Assembly: GCF_035917335.1 (NCBI RefSeq)
Contig: NZ_CP109067.1
Coordinates: forward strand, 3,595,001-3,659,000
Source: Micromonospora sp. NBC_01813
GTDB lineage: Bacteria; Actinomycetota; Actinomycetes; Mycobacteriales; Micromonosporaceae
Reading direction: 5' to 3'
Length of the DNA stretch: 64,000 nt
Part shown: positions 51,833-60,471 of the stretch, one piece after another
How the letters are laid out: the number at the start of each line of letters is the position of its first letter
Position numbering within the stretch: position 1 is the stretch's first letter
Translations under genes and position numbers: made by a program
The notes under the pieces: generated by a model
The model's input: the letters and a program-made list of their open reading frames with translations, nothing else
What the model was told of the DNA's origin: nothing
Databases searched by the model: none

Positions 51833-52585
51833 CTACGCGGCCTTCCTCGTCCGCTGCAGCGCCAGGGCACCGGCGATGAAGCCGAGCAGCCCGAAGATCA
51901 GTCCGATCCAACCGAGCAGCGAGTTCGGACCGGATTCGGTGGTCGAGCTGGCCGTGGTCGCCTCGGTTGAGTCACCGTCGTCGGACCCTTCGCCGGACCC
52001 TTCGTCGGTTCCGTCGCCGGACCCGTGGTCGCCGTCCTCGGTGGCTGCGGTGACGACGAACGACGGCGCCGGGTAGTCCAACTCGCCGCTGTCCTGGCCG
52101 GCCTCCGGCACCTGTGCCCAGGCTGCCTCACCCTGTTCACAGGTCTGAATCGCGGGGAAGATCAGCTCCTCGCCGGCGGCGTCCGGCAACTTCAGCGACA
52201 GCTCGAAGACGTCCCGGTGGCCTTCGGGCAACGGGGTCTTGGCGGTGTAGACGACCTCGGCCACCCGCTCGGTGAGCTCGTTGCCGTGGCTGTCGGTGAC
52301 CGGCGGATCGAGCTCCGCCATCACCTTCTCGACCGTCCAGCCCTGGTTGATGGTCGGCGTGACCGCGTTGATCAGGTCAGGAATCTGGATGGCGACCTTC
52401 GTGGTGGACGAGCCATCGCAGCCGTGCGGCACCGACACGGTCAGCACGGTGTACGAGTCGGCGGTCGTCACGGTGGGGGTGACCGTCACGTGGGCTGCCG
52501 CCGGTGCGGTGGCGAGCAGCACGACACCGCCGGCGAGGGCGGCGACGGCGCCGGCACGCGCGACGTGCCGAAGGGTGGAATGCAT
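51833..52585 (-). CDS. YcnI/DUF1775 copper-binding protein (first copy)
   Basis: A 250-residue protein. A signal peptide ends APAAAHVTVTP, giving the YcnI N-terminal His. The domain continues VLTVSVPHGCDGSSTTKVAI, INQGWTVEKVMAELDPP and YTAKTPLPEGHRDVFELSL, as in YcnI. An acidic Asp/Gly/Glu/Ser linker precedes the anchor SLLGWIGLIFGLLGFIAGAL. ATG 52585 is the operon head. It should deliver or store Cu(II) for CopC-CopD. Confidence 0.92.
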   Translation of the reverse strand: MHSTLRHVARAGAVAALAGGVVLLATAPAAAHVTVTPTVTTADSYTVLTVSVPHGCDGSSTTKVAIQIPDLINAVTPTINQGWTVEKVMAELDPPVTDSHGNELTERVAEVVYTAKTPLPEGHRDVFELSLKLPDAAGEELIFPAIQTCEQGEAAWAQVPEAGQDSGELDYPAPSFVVTAATEDGDHGSGDGTDEGSGEGSDDGDSTEATTASSTTESGPNSLLGWIGLIFGLLGFIAGALALQRTRKAA

Positions 52586-52687
52586 CGATGGGGACCTTTC
52601 GTCTGTCGGCCCGCCCAGGTGCCTGTGGGCAGGTGGGGCTTTCGCATTGGTCGGATGCGTCGGCCGTCTGGTTCCCGACAGTTGCGA

Positions 52688-53332
52688 CTACTTGCCGTCC
52701 GGTCCGCCAGGGCCGGAGGTCCCCGGTCGCCGTGGTACCCGCCACATCGGCCACAGCGGCGGCCCGCCCGGCAGGTGGATGGGTTCGCTGGCGACGTACC
52801 CGTGCCGGTGGTAGAGGCCCCGGTTGCGCGGCGTGGTGGCCTCCAGATAGGCCGGTACGGCGTGTTGGTCGAGCTCCTGATGCTGGTGACGCAGCAGCGC
52901 GGTGCCGACTCCCCTGCCCTGCAGCCAGGGGGTCACCCCGAGGTACGCGAGGTAACGGTGTGGCTGCTCCGGCTGGTGTTCGCGCAGCACGGCGTCGAGT
53001 ACCGCGACCCGGTGCTGCCAGATGCCCGCCGCGAGCAGCAGTCGGCGCTGGTGCACGGTGACCTGGCCGGCCGGACCCGGTCGATCGCGCGGGTACCAGA
53101 TGGCGACCCCGCTGAAGCGGCCGGCGACGTGCACGGTCGCTCCCGAGTCGATGGCCTGCTCCAGTTCGATGGTGAACAGCGTGCGGAAGGTGGTGACCCG
53201 GGCGTCGATGTCCCCGACGAGCCACTGGGACACCGGCGAGATCAGAAACGCCTCGGTGAGCAGCGTCGCGGCCTGCACTATGTCGGCGGGGGTGGCATTC
53301 CGAACGGTCGTCGCCGGCGTGGTGGCGTTCAT
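52688..53332 (-). CDS. GNAT-family N-acetyltransferase
   Basis: A 214-residue acetyltransferase with N-terminal TVRNATPADIVQAATLLTEAF and the acetyl-CoA loop LGVTPWLQGRGVGTALL followed by AYLEATTPRNRGLYHRHGY. The acceptor is unknown. ATG 53332 follows TTGGAGTACGCC. Confidence 0.88.
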   Translation of the reverse strand: MNATTPATTVRNATPADIVQAATLLTEAFLISPVSQWLVGDIDARVTTFRTLFTIELEQAIDSGATVHVAGRFSGVAIWYPRDRPGPAGQVTVHQRRLLLAAGIWQHRVAVLDAVLREHQPEQPHRYLAYLGVTPWLQGRGVGTALLRHQHQELDQHAVPAYLEATTPRNRGLYHRHGYVASEPIHLPGGPPLWPMWRVPRRPGTSGPGGPDGK

Positions 53333-53458
53333 GGCGTACTCCAATTGGGTGATGACCAGGCAGGCGGACAGGCGGACTCCGTGGCGGACTGGTCGGCTGG
53401 CTGACGGGCTGAGCGGGTCACGGACGGCCGGGGCCGGGTTGCCGGGCGTACTGGGGGT

Positions 53459-54088
53459 TCAGGCGCGCCCGGAGAGCACCGTGTTGCCGACGGCGGCGCT
53501 GGTCTGCAGCAGCAGGTCCCGCAGTGCCGGCGCCAGCGTGGTGCGCAGCAGGTCGTCGAGGTGGCGGCCGGTCTCCGGCTCAGCCCCGTCGAGCAGGTGG
53601 TTGTCCAGTCCGGTCTGGACGGAGAGTCCGGCGAGGAACAGGTCCGGCTCGTCGAGGTGCTCCAGCCGACGCAGCCGCAGCGACAGCCGCGCCCATGGCC
53701 AGGCCGCCGCGTTGATGTCCACCGGGACGTACACGGTGCGGGTCCGCAACAGGCGGCGGATCCGCTCGGGTCGGACGACACCGGCCGTGACCAGCCGCTG
53801 GGCCACGTGGTTCGGTGCCCGCTCGGACAGTACGGTCAGCCACAGCCGTACGGCGGTGTGTTCGGGCTCGTCGAGCAGCAGCCGCAGCGCCGACCGACCG
53901 AGCGGGTCGGTCGGTGCCGCCGGGTTCACCACCCAGACGTGCCCGGCGTCGATGGTGACCGCCCGCACGGTGACCAGTTCGGCCAGGACCGCGCTGGCCA
54001 GGCCCAGCCCGACGGCCCGGGGGTGCAGGCGGGCACGGCCGGTGACATCGTGGTGGGCGAGCAGGAAGAACTCATCGGCGAGCAGCAC
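53459..54088 (-). CDS. GPP34/GOLPH3-family phosphoprotein
   Basis: A 209-residue, mostly helical protein: LLADEFFLLAHHDVTGRARL at the N-terminus, and AVGLGLASAVLAELVT. It matches bacterial GPP34 proteins related to the PI4P-binding Golgi protein. Multi-copy in actinomycetes; one role proposed is membrane binding. GTG 54088 lies within the end of the preceding gene, so translation is coupled. Confidence 0.87.
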   Translation of the reverse strand: MLLADEFFLLAHHDVTGRARLHPRAVGLGLASAVLAELVTVRAVTIDAGHVWVVNPAAPTDPLGRSALRLLLDEPEHTAVRLWLTVLSERAPNHVAQRLVTAGVVRPERIRRLLRTRTVYVPVDINAAAWPWARLSLRLRRLEHLDEPDLFLAGLSVQTGLDNHLLDGAEPETGRHLDDLLRTTLAPALRDLLLQTSAAVGNTVLSGRA

Positions 54089-54377
54089 CGTCCACCGCCC
54101 GCTGACCCGGCTCCGTTGCGCGTCGCACCGCGGCGACGCTCACCAGTGCCTGTTGGCAGGGTTGGTGGTCGGGGCGGCAATCCACATGGTGCCCGTCGAC
54201 CCATACCCATTGGCCGTCGTAGCTGCGTGCGGACGTGGTCCGCACCTGGGTGATCAGCAACTCGAACGGCTCCCCGGGTACGGGGCCACGACCGTACCGC
54301 CACTCGGATGGGGTGAATCGGAGCACCGTTCCCGGCGACAGCTCCGGTATCAGCACGTCTTCAGCAAAATATGTCAT
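54072..54377 (-). CDS. hypothetical protein coupled to GPP34 gene
   Basis: A 101-residue protein, MTYFAEDVLIPELSPGTVLR, then WVWVDGHHVDCRPDHQPCQQ with two Cys and His residues that could hold a metal. It overlaps the next gene by 17 bp. Not recognised. Confidence 0.6.
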   Translation of the reverse strand: MTYFAEDVLIPELSPGTVLRFTPSEWRYGRGPVPGEPFELLITQVRTTSARSYDGQWVWVDGHHVDCRPDHQPCQQALVSVAAVRRATEPGQRAVDGAARR

Positions 54378-54506
54378 ATTTAGTCCAGCCCGATCATCGA
54401 CCCGCAAACTGGTACGCGAGGTCGTCCGGGTCGCCGGTGGGCGATCCGGATGCGGTCGTCAATGATGAAGGTGCGGGTCGGGGGAGAGCACTTCAGCGGA
54501 CAGCGG

Positions 54507-54887
54507 TCACGTGGACCAGATGAATTCCAACTCCTCGGCCGCGCCGCCTATCCGTACCGCCGCCAGGACCCGCCGGAATATCACCGGAAGATCATTGGCA
54601 GCGACACAGGTCAGCAGCTCCGGGTGCTGCGCCTCGACGGCGTTGTACACGAGTCGTTCGACCGTCAGCGCATCCACCGGACTCAGCCGGCAGCCGCAGG
54701 GAGCACCGTACACGCGGCCGTTGAGCCTCGACATCGGGATCATTTGCCGTTCGCAAGTTGCACAGAACAGGAGCCCGGCCAGCGATGGCTGAAGGCAGCC
54801 GGCGGGAAGATTCAGTGCAGTAATCCGAATATCGCTCAACTCGGCGCCGTCGGTGATCTCATGGCGCGTGCCACGGCTCTTGGCCAT
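54507..54887 (-). CDS. stand-alone recombinase-like zinc beta-ribbon protein
   Basis: A 126-residue protein with LPAGCLQPSLAGLLFCATCE, then a CGC knuckle in YGAPCGCRLSPVDALTVERL. CxxC ... CxC followed by a helix is the layout of the zinc beta-ribbon of large serine recombinases, but no catalytic domain is present. ATG 54887 follows GAGGAGTTGGCG. Either a domesticated fragment or a small DNA-binding protein. Confidence 0.62.
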   Translation of the reverse strand: MAKSRGTRHEITDGAELSDIRITALNLPAGCLQPSLAGLLFCATCERQMIPMSRLNGRVYGAPCGCRLSPVDALTVERLVYNAVEAQHPELLTCVAANDLPVIFRRVLAAVRIGGAAEELEFIWST

Positions 54888-55417
54888 CGCCAACTCCTCA
54901 CCCTGGATCACCATCGATCGCCCGCCATCGGCGTACGCAGATCGAGTCTGCCAGGGCACCCACAGTGGTGCAATGCTTAACGCGCCGGTGAAACCACGAC
55001 GAAAGTTTGAAAACGCGAAATACCTGCAGGTTCACCTTACGTCCCGGCCCGGCGCCGGCACGGATATCGTCATCCGGTCACCGAACGGAGGACCGGGTAT
55101 CGCCGACCAACGAGGACGCTCGTCGCACCGGCCGACTCCGAAAGCTCGTCGGCTTCCGATAGGCTGCATCTCCCACGCATCGCGCGGGTGAAATCCGGTG
55201 GCCGGCGAGATCCCTCCCCATCACCAAAGTCCCGCCGGCCACCGCCACCCGCCTCGTCCGACCTTGATCGACAATCGGCTGAGCCACGCCCCGGACCACG
55301 ACGGCCGACGTCACTGTCCGGGCCGGCTCGATCGCCGCGATCGGACAGTCACTAGGCCGAGGGTGACCGGCGTGGCCGGTCACCCTCGGGTCGTACGGTG
55401 CGGGACGTGCGTTCAGG
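54888..55417. other. 530-bp intergenic stretch
   Basis: Apart from the hairpin at 55358-55388, I see no gene: ORFs here are short, lack ribosome sites and overlap in several frames. A weak promoter for the zinc-ribbon gene probably lies at the low-coordinate end. Confidence 0.5.
55358..55388 (-). terminator. terminator of the minus-strand DUF4360 gene
   Basis: A perfect 13-bp inverted repeat, CGAGGGTGACCGG and CCGGTCACCCTCG, around CGTGG, 29 bp beyond the stop codon. Confidence 0.8.
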
Positions 55418-56065
55418 TCACGGGCAGGGCTGCCAGGCCAGGTGGTACATCGTCTCGATGCTTCCGTCGGTCGAGTCCATCGTCAGGAAGCTGGCCTCCG
55501 TCGACGTTCCCTTGCTGAGGCGCAACTCCGTGTTGATGTTGAGGTTGCGGTGTTCGCCGCAGGGGTGCCAGACCACGGAGGCGATCGGCACCTCGTCGCT
55601 GACCATCCAGTTGTCGTCCAGCGGCGCGGGGATCGGGTGGTTGCTGTAGGTGCTCTGCGTCATGCCCTGGAAGTAGTAGTTGGCCCGGGCCGAGGCGATG
55701 GCCCCCTGGTTGAGCAGCCCGTACCCCCGGTAGTCCACCTTGACGATCGCGAAGGTGTAGCCGGCCGGGGCGTGGACCAGGACGTTGAGTTGGCAGTTCC
55801 GGCGGCCGGCGGTGGCCGAGATGCCCGGACCTGCCTCGACGAGGTAGTCGCTGTAGATGGTGGTGAAGGCGGTGTTGTCCGGGGAGACGGCGACGTCCGC
55901 GGTGCCCGGCCGGCAGCCGGAGCCAGCCATCGCTACCAGATCGATCACAACCTGGTCCGTGGGTGGGTCATCCATGACTCCCCTAGCAGACGCTGGCGCC
56001 CCGGCGATCAGCGTTGAAGCGAGCAGCGCAAGCACCACGCCGCCACGCGTCAGCAGTTTACGCAT
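55418..56065 (-). CDS. secreted DUF4360 protein (copy A)
   Basis: A 215-residue secreted protein with signal peptide 1-28 (VLALLASTLIAGAPASARG). The DUF4360 domain follows: VIDLVAMAGSGCRPGTADVA, NCQLNVLVHAPAGYTFAI, and WHPCGEHRNLNINTELRL with Cys spaced for disulfides. ATG 56065 follows GGAGGAGGTTTC. A paralog is transcribed in the opposite direction 484 bp away. DUF4360 proteins have no known activity. Confidence 0.88.
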   Translation of the reverse strand: MRKLLTRGGVVLALLASTLIAGAPASARGVMDDPPTDQVVIDLVAMAGSGCRPGTADVAVSPDNTAFTTIYSDYLVEAGPGISATAGRRNCQLNVLVHAPAGYTFAIVKVDYRGYGLLNQGAIASARANYYFQGMTQSTYSNHPIPAPLDDNWMVSDEVPIASVVWHPCGEHRNLNINTELRLSKGTSTEASFLTMDSTDGSIETMYHLAWQPCP

Positions 56066-56549
56066 GAAACCTCCTCCGATGCAGGAAACGACGCTACCTG
56101 CAGGACAAGCTACGTACAGACATAGACGTCTGTCAACGTAAATTTGTTTGAGATCTATTGGAACGAAACTAAAGTCGATTCGACTCCCCGCCGCCACTTC
56201 GAGATCACCCGCCAGAGGTGGGCACACAAGGTCCACGTAGCACATGACACCCAGCAGCGATGGGTTACATCCGCTGTCACACAGGGGATACATGACTCGA
56301 TCTTGTTGGCCTTGACGCCGCCACGGTCCAGCTCAAGGCCCAACCAACTAGTTGATCACATTGATGACCACAGATGCTTGCAGGTTTCGTTCAGCGTCGC
56401 TACCATCCTTTCGCAGAACGCCACCGAAACGCTCCACTCCACCCAGCAGCGGCCTGTCCCAAGGTCGACACGCGAACATCCTGCGGGCTGTTCGGCGACG
56501 AAGCACGTGTTCTATTCGGTTAACACCAACTGCCCCCGAGAGGAACAGA
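56066..56549. promoter_or_regulatory. shared upstream region of two divergent DUF4360 genes
   Basis: 484 bp, clearly AT-richer than the window average, without a gene. It holds the palindrome ACAGAC-ATAGAC-GTCTGT at 56116-56133, near the promoter expected for copy A. Long, AT-rich and between secreted paralogs, it may bind regulators or nucleoid proteins. Confidence 0.45.
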
Positions 56550-57200
56550 ATGAAAAAAGACCTCGTCGGCGCGAGACACGGAATCTTCGCCGTACTCGGC
56601 ACGGTTCTCGCGTTGACCCTGTCCGTACCGGCCCACGCCGCCCCGGCCGGGCCCAGCAACGCACCGGAGAGCCAGATCACCGTCGAGGTGCTGGCAGCGA
56701 ACGGATCGGGCTGCTCGCCCGGCACCGCCTGGGTCGTCGCCAACTCCGACAACACCGGGTTCCGCATCCGTTACTCCAACTTCGTCGCCGCCGCCGGCCA
56801 CGGCGTCGACCTGACCTCCAGCCGGAAGAACTGCCAGCTCGGCGTCCTCGTCAAGGTGCCAGCAGGCTGGACCATCGCGGTCGCCACCGCCGACTACCGC
56901 GGCCGGGCCCGAATCCCCACCGGCGCGACTGGTCGCCAACGCACCCACTACTACTGGCAGGGCTCCTCCGAGAGCAGCCGCACCGACGCCACCTTCGGCG
57001 GCCCGTACAACGGCTTCTGGTCCACCGAGGACGCCGCGCCGGCGCTGTTCTACCTGCCCTGCGGACAGCAGCGGGTGCTGAACATCAACACCGAGCTACG
57101 GGTGGACGCCGGCACCGCGACCACGACGGCCAGCATGTCGATGGCCACGAGCGAGGGCGACGTCGACACCCTGTTCAACCTCAAATGGGAGCAGTGCTGA
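56550..57200 (+). CDS. secreted DUF4360 protein (copy B)
   Basis: A 216-residue paralog of copy A. Signal peptide (about 1-31) is VLGTVLALTLSVPAHAAPAG. Shared landmarks are VEVLAANGSGCSPGTAWVVA, NCQLGVLVKVPAGWTIAVAT, and LPCGQQRVLNINTELRVDAG. ATG 56550 follows GAGAGGAACAGA. Roughly one third of residues seem identical to copy A by eye. A 14-bp terminator follows. Confidence 0.88.
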   Translation: MKKDLVGARHGIFAVLGTVLALTLSVPAHAAPAGPSNAPESQITVEVLAANGSGCSPGTAWVVANSDNTGFRIRYSNFVAAAGHGVDLTSSRKNCQLGVLVKVPAGWTIAVATADYRGRARIPTGATGRQRTHYYWQGSSESSRTDATFGGPYNGFWSTEDAAPALFYLPCGQQRVLNINTELRVDAGTATTTASMSMATSEGDVDTLFNLKWEQC

Positions 57201-57250
57201 TTCCCTGAACCCGGCTCCATGACGCACGGCGTCTGCGCGCCACAGCCCGA

Positions 57251-57282
57251 TGGGCGCGGGCAGGTTCACCTGCCCGCGCCCA
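57251..57282. terminator. bidirectional terminator
   Basis: A perfect 14-bp inverted repeat, TGGGCGCGGGCAGG and CCTGCCCGCGCCCA, around TTCA, between the convergent genes ending at 57200 and 57325. Confidence 0.85.
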
Positions 57283-57324
57283 CGCGCCGCCGACTCCGCA
57301 CCGGGTTCAGCCCATGGTGGTCGG

Positions 57325-58275
57325 TCAGCTTCGTCCCGGCACCGGCACCGGTGGTCGCCAGCCGTCGCGGTACCCGATCGGGCCGTCGCCGCCCTGCCCC
57401 GGTCGCTGTTCGCCGTGCCAGCTGCCCGGCACCGGCTCGGTCCGGATCACCGCCGGGCGTTCGACGAGTACGCAGGTCTCCTCCCCCGGCCACCACCAGC
57501 CGGTGGACCGGGCCAACGTCGCCCACTCGTCGAGCTGCGCCTCGTCGGCCCGCCGGTACTGGGCCAGCCCGACCCGGCGTAGCACGTCGTAGTACGCGAT
57601 CCACGGCGCGTCCTGCTGGCCGTACCAGGCGGTTGGCACCGGCCGGTGCCCGACGGCCGCGAGCGTCGCGCGGACCGGCAGGTAGAAGCCGTCGGCCAGG
57701 CTGGTCAGCAGCGCGTCGTGGACCCCTTGCCGCAGGACGACCCGCAGCGGTACGCCGGCCGCGAACGCCTCCGCCGGCGGCAGTACCGGCCACTTCGGGC
57801 CGGCTCCGTCCTGCTTCTTCCCGGCGTCGGTCTTCCGGATGTCCTTGCTGCGGGCGTCCCTCTTGCGGCCGGCCGGTGGTGGAGTCAGGTCGGGATGGTC
57901 GGCACCGGAGTCCAGCGCGCTGCGCAGCCGGGACAGCCCGGCGGCGATGTCGCTGGTCAGCGGTGGCTTCCCGGCCGGGGGCCGACCTCTGATCCACTGC
58001 TGGAGGATCTCGTGGGTGGGCAGACCGGCCAGCAGCGGCAACGCCTGACGGGGTGAGTCGACCCAACGGAACCGGGGTCGGCGGCGGGAGTGCCGGGCAT
58101 AGATTCGGGACAGAACGTCCTCTGTGGCGGCCCGGTCGGCCGGGGCGGTGTCGAGCCCGTGATCGAGCCACTCGCGCCGGACAGGTTCGGCCAGCCGCCA
58201 ATAGGCGACGGCCCGATCGAACAGGGTTGCGGGGGAGGTGATGCGGGCGGCGTCACGCCGCACGGGCGCGGTCAC
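57325..58275 (-). CDS. hypothetical protein
   Basis: A 316-residue soluble protein. It has a basic linker (PAGRKRDARSKDIRKTDAGK) between two helical parts; the C-terminal part contains LPVRATLAAVGHRPVPTAWY and a Trp-rich WWWPGEETCVLVERPAVI. Proteins ending in a similar VLVERPxxI motif are common unknowns in actinomycetes. GTG 58275 start. No catalytic pattern is seen. Confidence 0.68.
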   Translation of the reverse strand: MTAPVRRDAARITSPATLFDRAVAYWRLAEPVRREWLDHGLDTAPADRAATEDVLSRIYARHSRRRPRFRWVDSPRQALPLLAGLPTHEILQQWIRGRPPAGKPPLTSDIAAGLSRLRSALDSGADHPDLTPPPAGRKRDARSKDIRKTDAGKKQDGAGPKWPVLPPAEAFAAGVPLRVVLRQGVHDALLTSLADGFYLPVRATLAAVGHRPVPTAWYGQQDAPWIAYYDVLRRVGLAQYRRADEAQLDEWATLARSTGWWWPGEETCVLVERPAVIRTEPVPGSWHGEQRPGQGGDGPIGYRDGWRPPVPVPGRS

Positions 58276-58512
58276 CGCACGAGGGCGGATCCGCCCTTCC
58301 GGTAGGAAGTGATCATGTCCACCATGGTGACGGATCGCGACGCCGGCCGCAACCAGCTACCGACCCACCGGAGCTCAAGATCCCCGACTCGGTCGGGTGC
58401 GACCCGCTGACCAGCCGATTCCTCACCGCCCGGCAGCCGGATAACGTGGCCGGGCGCTGGCGATACGCAGCAGACCGATCTGACGTGGCAGGTAAGTGAG
58501 GTTCCCGGCCCG

Positions 58513-59211
58513 ATGAACAGCCCGTCACCTCCCGAGGCCAACCGGGATTCCCGTACGGCGACAACGACGACGCGACGGAGTCGCACCCGGGCGATCGTCG
58601 TGGCGATCGTCGTGGTGCTCCTCGTGCTTGCCGTCGTCGTCGCCACGGTCTGGTATCTCAATCGTTCAGCATCGGAGGCCACGCAGGTCAGCCTGCCTGC
58701 CGCGCCGTCGGCGTCCGCGTTGCCGTCGCAGTTGCCGTCGGGCGATCCGGCCGGGTCCGGATCGCCCGTCGGGGAGCTGTTCATCACGCCGAACGGGATC
58801 GGCGCGCTGCGGATCAGTCAGAGCGTCGACGGGTTGACGCAGGCTGGCAGTCTCGGTCCCGATGCTGATGACTTCTGCCCGGATCGGCTCGTCGGTCAGG
58901 ATGAGCTGTCGGGAGTGGTGGTCTACACCGCCGAGGACGACAGCGCCTCGCTGATCCTCGTCGGCACCGCGCCGCTGTCCACCGCCGAGGGCGTCGCGGT
59001 GGGCAGCACGAGCGCGCAGCTGCGCGAGGCGTACGGCGAACAACTCGATCGGCACACCGCCGCGAACAACCCGTACGCGGAGAACTACCTGGTCAGCGAC
59101 GGCACGTCGGCGATCGGTTTCACGGTTTCCCAGGACGCGGTCGACAAGATCCTGGTGGCTCCGGCAGACGTGCTTCGGGCGGTGTTCGACGTCGGGGAAC
59201 TCCACTGCTGA
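58513..59211 (+). CDS. single-pass membrane-anchored extracellular protein
   Basis: A 232-residue protein: a basic cytosolic N-terminus, a helix at 27-48 (AIVVAIVVVLLVLAVVVATV), a Ser/Pro/Ala linker, then a globular domain (ITPNGIGALRISQSVDGLTQ ... FTVSQDAVDKILVA) with two Cys. The domain recalls small lipoproteins of unknown function. ATG 58513 after GAGGTTCCCGGCCCG. Confidence 0.68.
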   Translation: MNSPSPPEANRDSRTATTTTRRSRTRAIVVAIVVVLLVLAVVVATVWYLNRSASEATQVSLPAAPSASALPSQLPSGDPAGSGSPVGELFITPNGIGALRISQSVDGLTQAGSLGPDADDFCPDRLVGQDELSGVVVYTAEDDSASLILVGTAPLSTAEGVAVGSTSAQLREAYGEQLDRHTAANNPYAENYLVSDGTSAIGFTVSQDAVDKILVAPADVLRAVFDVGELHC

Positions 59212-59281
59212 CCCGGCCGGGTGATCCTGCCGGGCACGGCGGACGCGGCCGGACCGCCCCGGCCACGCCCGCCGCCACCGG

Positions 59282-59968
59282 TCATCCCTGGGTGTAGAAC
59301 TCCCGGGGGTCTCGGGCCAGCGACGCCTTCACGGCGGTGGCCGCCTCGTCGGCGAGCACCTCCCACTCGCCCGCCTCGAGACCGTCCAGTGCGGCCTTGA
59401 CGATCACCGCCGGGTCGCTCTTCGGCACGTCGTAGCCGGCCATCATGTCGGTGTCGGCGGCACCCAGCAGCAGACCGGTGACCTGGGTGCGTTGGCCGGC
59501 CAACTCCAGGCGTACGGCATTGGTGAGGTTCCACTCGGCCGCCTTCGCCGCCGCGTACCCGCCAGCGCCCGGGTAGGCGCTCCACGACAGTGCCGACAGC
59601 ACGTTGAGGATCGCCCCGTCGGCCAACTGCGGTGCGAAGGCCCGGATCATGGCGAGCGTGCCCCAGAAGTGGGTGTCCAGCTCCCGGCGGATCAGGTCGA
59701 GCTCACCTGAGACCAGGTCGGCGCCGGTGGACACCCCGGCGTTATTGACCAGCAGGGTGACGTCGCCGGCGGCCTGCGCGGCGGCGGCCACCGACGCCGG
59801 GTCGGTGATGTCCAGCGGCAGGACCAGCACGCCGGGCAGGTCGACGGTTTCGGGTCGGCGGGCGGTGGCGTACACCTTGGCACCGCGTTCCAGTAGTTGG
59901 ACGGCGAAGTGGCGGCCGAGACCACGGTTGGCCCCGGTGACCAGGGCGACTGCTCCGGAAATCTGCAT
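59282..59968 (-). CDS. short-chain dehydrogenase/reductase
   Basis: A 228-residue NAD(P)-dependent oxidoreductase with VTGANRGLGRHFAVQ (cofactor), VNNAGVS, catalytic Ser in VLSALSWSAYPGAGGYAAAK with Tyr and Lys (YxxxK). Substrate unknown. Divergent from a MerR gene across a dyad that is probably the MerR operator. Confidence 0.9.
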   Translation of the reverse strand: MQISGAVALVTGANRGLGRHFAVQLLERGAKVYATARRPETVDLPGVLVLPLDITDPASVAAAAQAAGDVTLLVNNAGVSTGADLVSGELDLIRRELDTHFWGTLAMIRAFAPQLADGAILNVLSALSWSAYPGAGGYAAAKAAEWNLTNAVRLELAGQRTQVTGLLLGAADTDMMAGYDVPKSDPAVIVKAALDGLEAGEWEVLADEAATAVKASLARDPREFYTQG

Positions 59969-59982
59969 GCCGGTACGCTAAA

Positions 59983-60003
59983 ACCTGACGTTGACGTCAA
60001 AGG
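59983..60003. promoter_or_regulatory. MerR-family operator between SDR and merR-like genes
   Basis: ACCTGACG followed by the perfect palindrome TTGACGTCAA and AGG; arms CCT(t)GACGT and ACGTC(a)AGG are near-symmetric. It is 16 bp before the MerR start codon and 15 bp from the SDR start, ideal for joint control. Confidence 0.6.
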
Positions 60004-60018
60004 CAAGGAGCAGTGACC

Positions 60019-60411
60019 GTGGTCACCTTTCGCATCGGAGACCTGGCGGCCCGCGCCGGCGTGAGCACCCGGGCGCTGCGCTACTACGAGGAACAGGGGC
60101 TGCTGGCCGCCCAGCGCAGTCCGGCCGGCCAGCGTCACTACCCGGAGTCGGCCGTCGAGCGGGTCAGGCTCATCCAGATGCTGTACGCGGCGAACCTGTC
60201 CAGCCGGACCATCGCCGACCTGATGCCCTGCGTCGACGCCAAGGTCAACACGCCGGAGTCGCGGGCCCGGCTGGCCGCCGAGCGGGACAGGATCGACGCG
60301 CAGATCGCCGAGCTGACCGCGGCCCGCCGCCGGCTGGACGAGGTGATCTCGCTCTCCGAGCACCCGGCCAGCGGCTGCGCGTACGAGTCCGCCCCGGCCG
60401 CCGCCGGCTGA
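60019..60411 (+). CDS. MerR-family transcriptional regulator
   Basis: A 130-residue MerR protein: RIGDLAARAGVSTRALRYYE, HYPESAVERVRLIQMLYAAN and a coiled coil (AAERDRIDAQIAELTAARRR), ending with a single C-terminal Cys (SGCAYES). The effector is unknown. GTG 60019 lies 8 nt after AAGGAG, so it is preferred over GTG 60013, only 2 nt away. Confidence 0.88.
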   Translation: MVTFRIGDLAARAGVSTRALRYYEEQGLLAAQRSPAGQRHYPESAVERVRLIQMLYAANLSSRTIADLMPCVDAKVNTPESRARLAAERDRIDAQIAELTAARRRLDEVISLSEHPASGCAYESAPAAAG

Positions 60412-60471
60412 TCCGGTAACCGGGCCAAGAATCCCATCGACGGTACGCGTACGCTCTGGCACACTCCGAAC

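Noticed and set aside
56144-57208. 354-codon Arg-rich ORF over the DUF4360 region
   Set aside because: Frame shadow; the signal-peptide-bearing frame from 56550 is the real gene.
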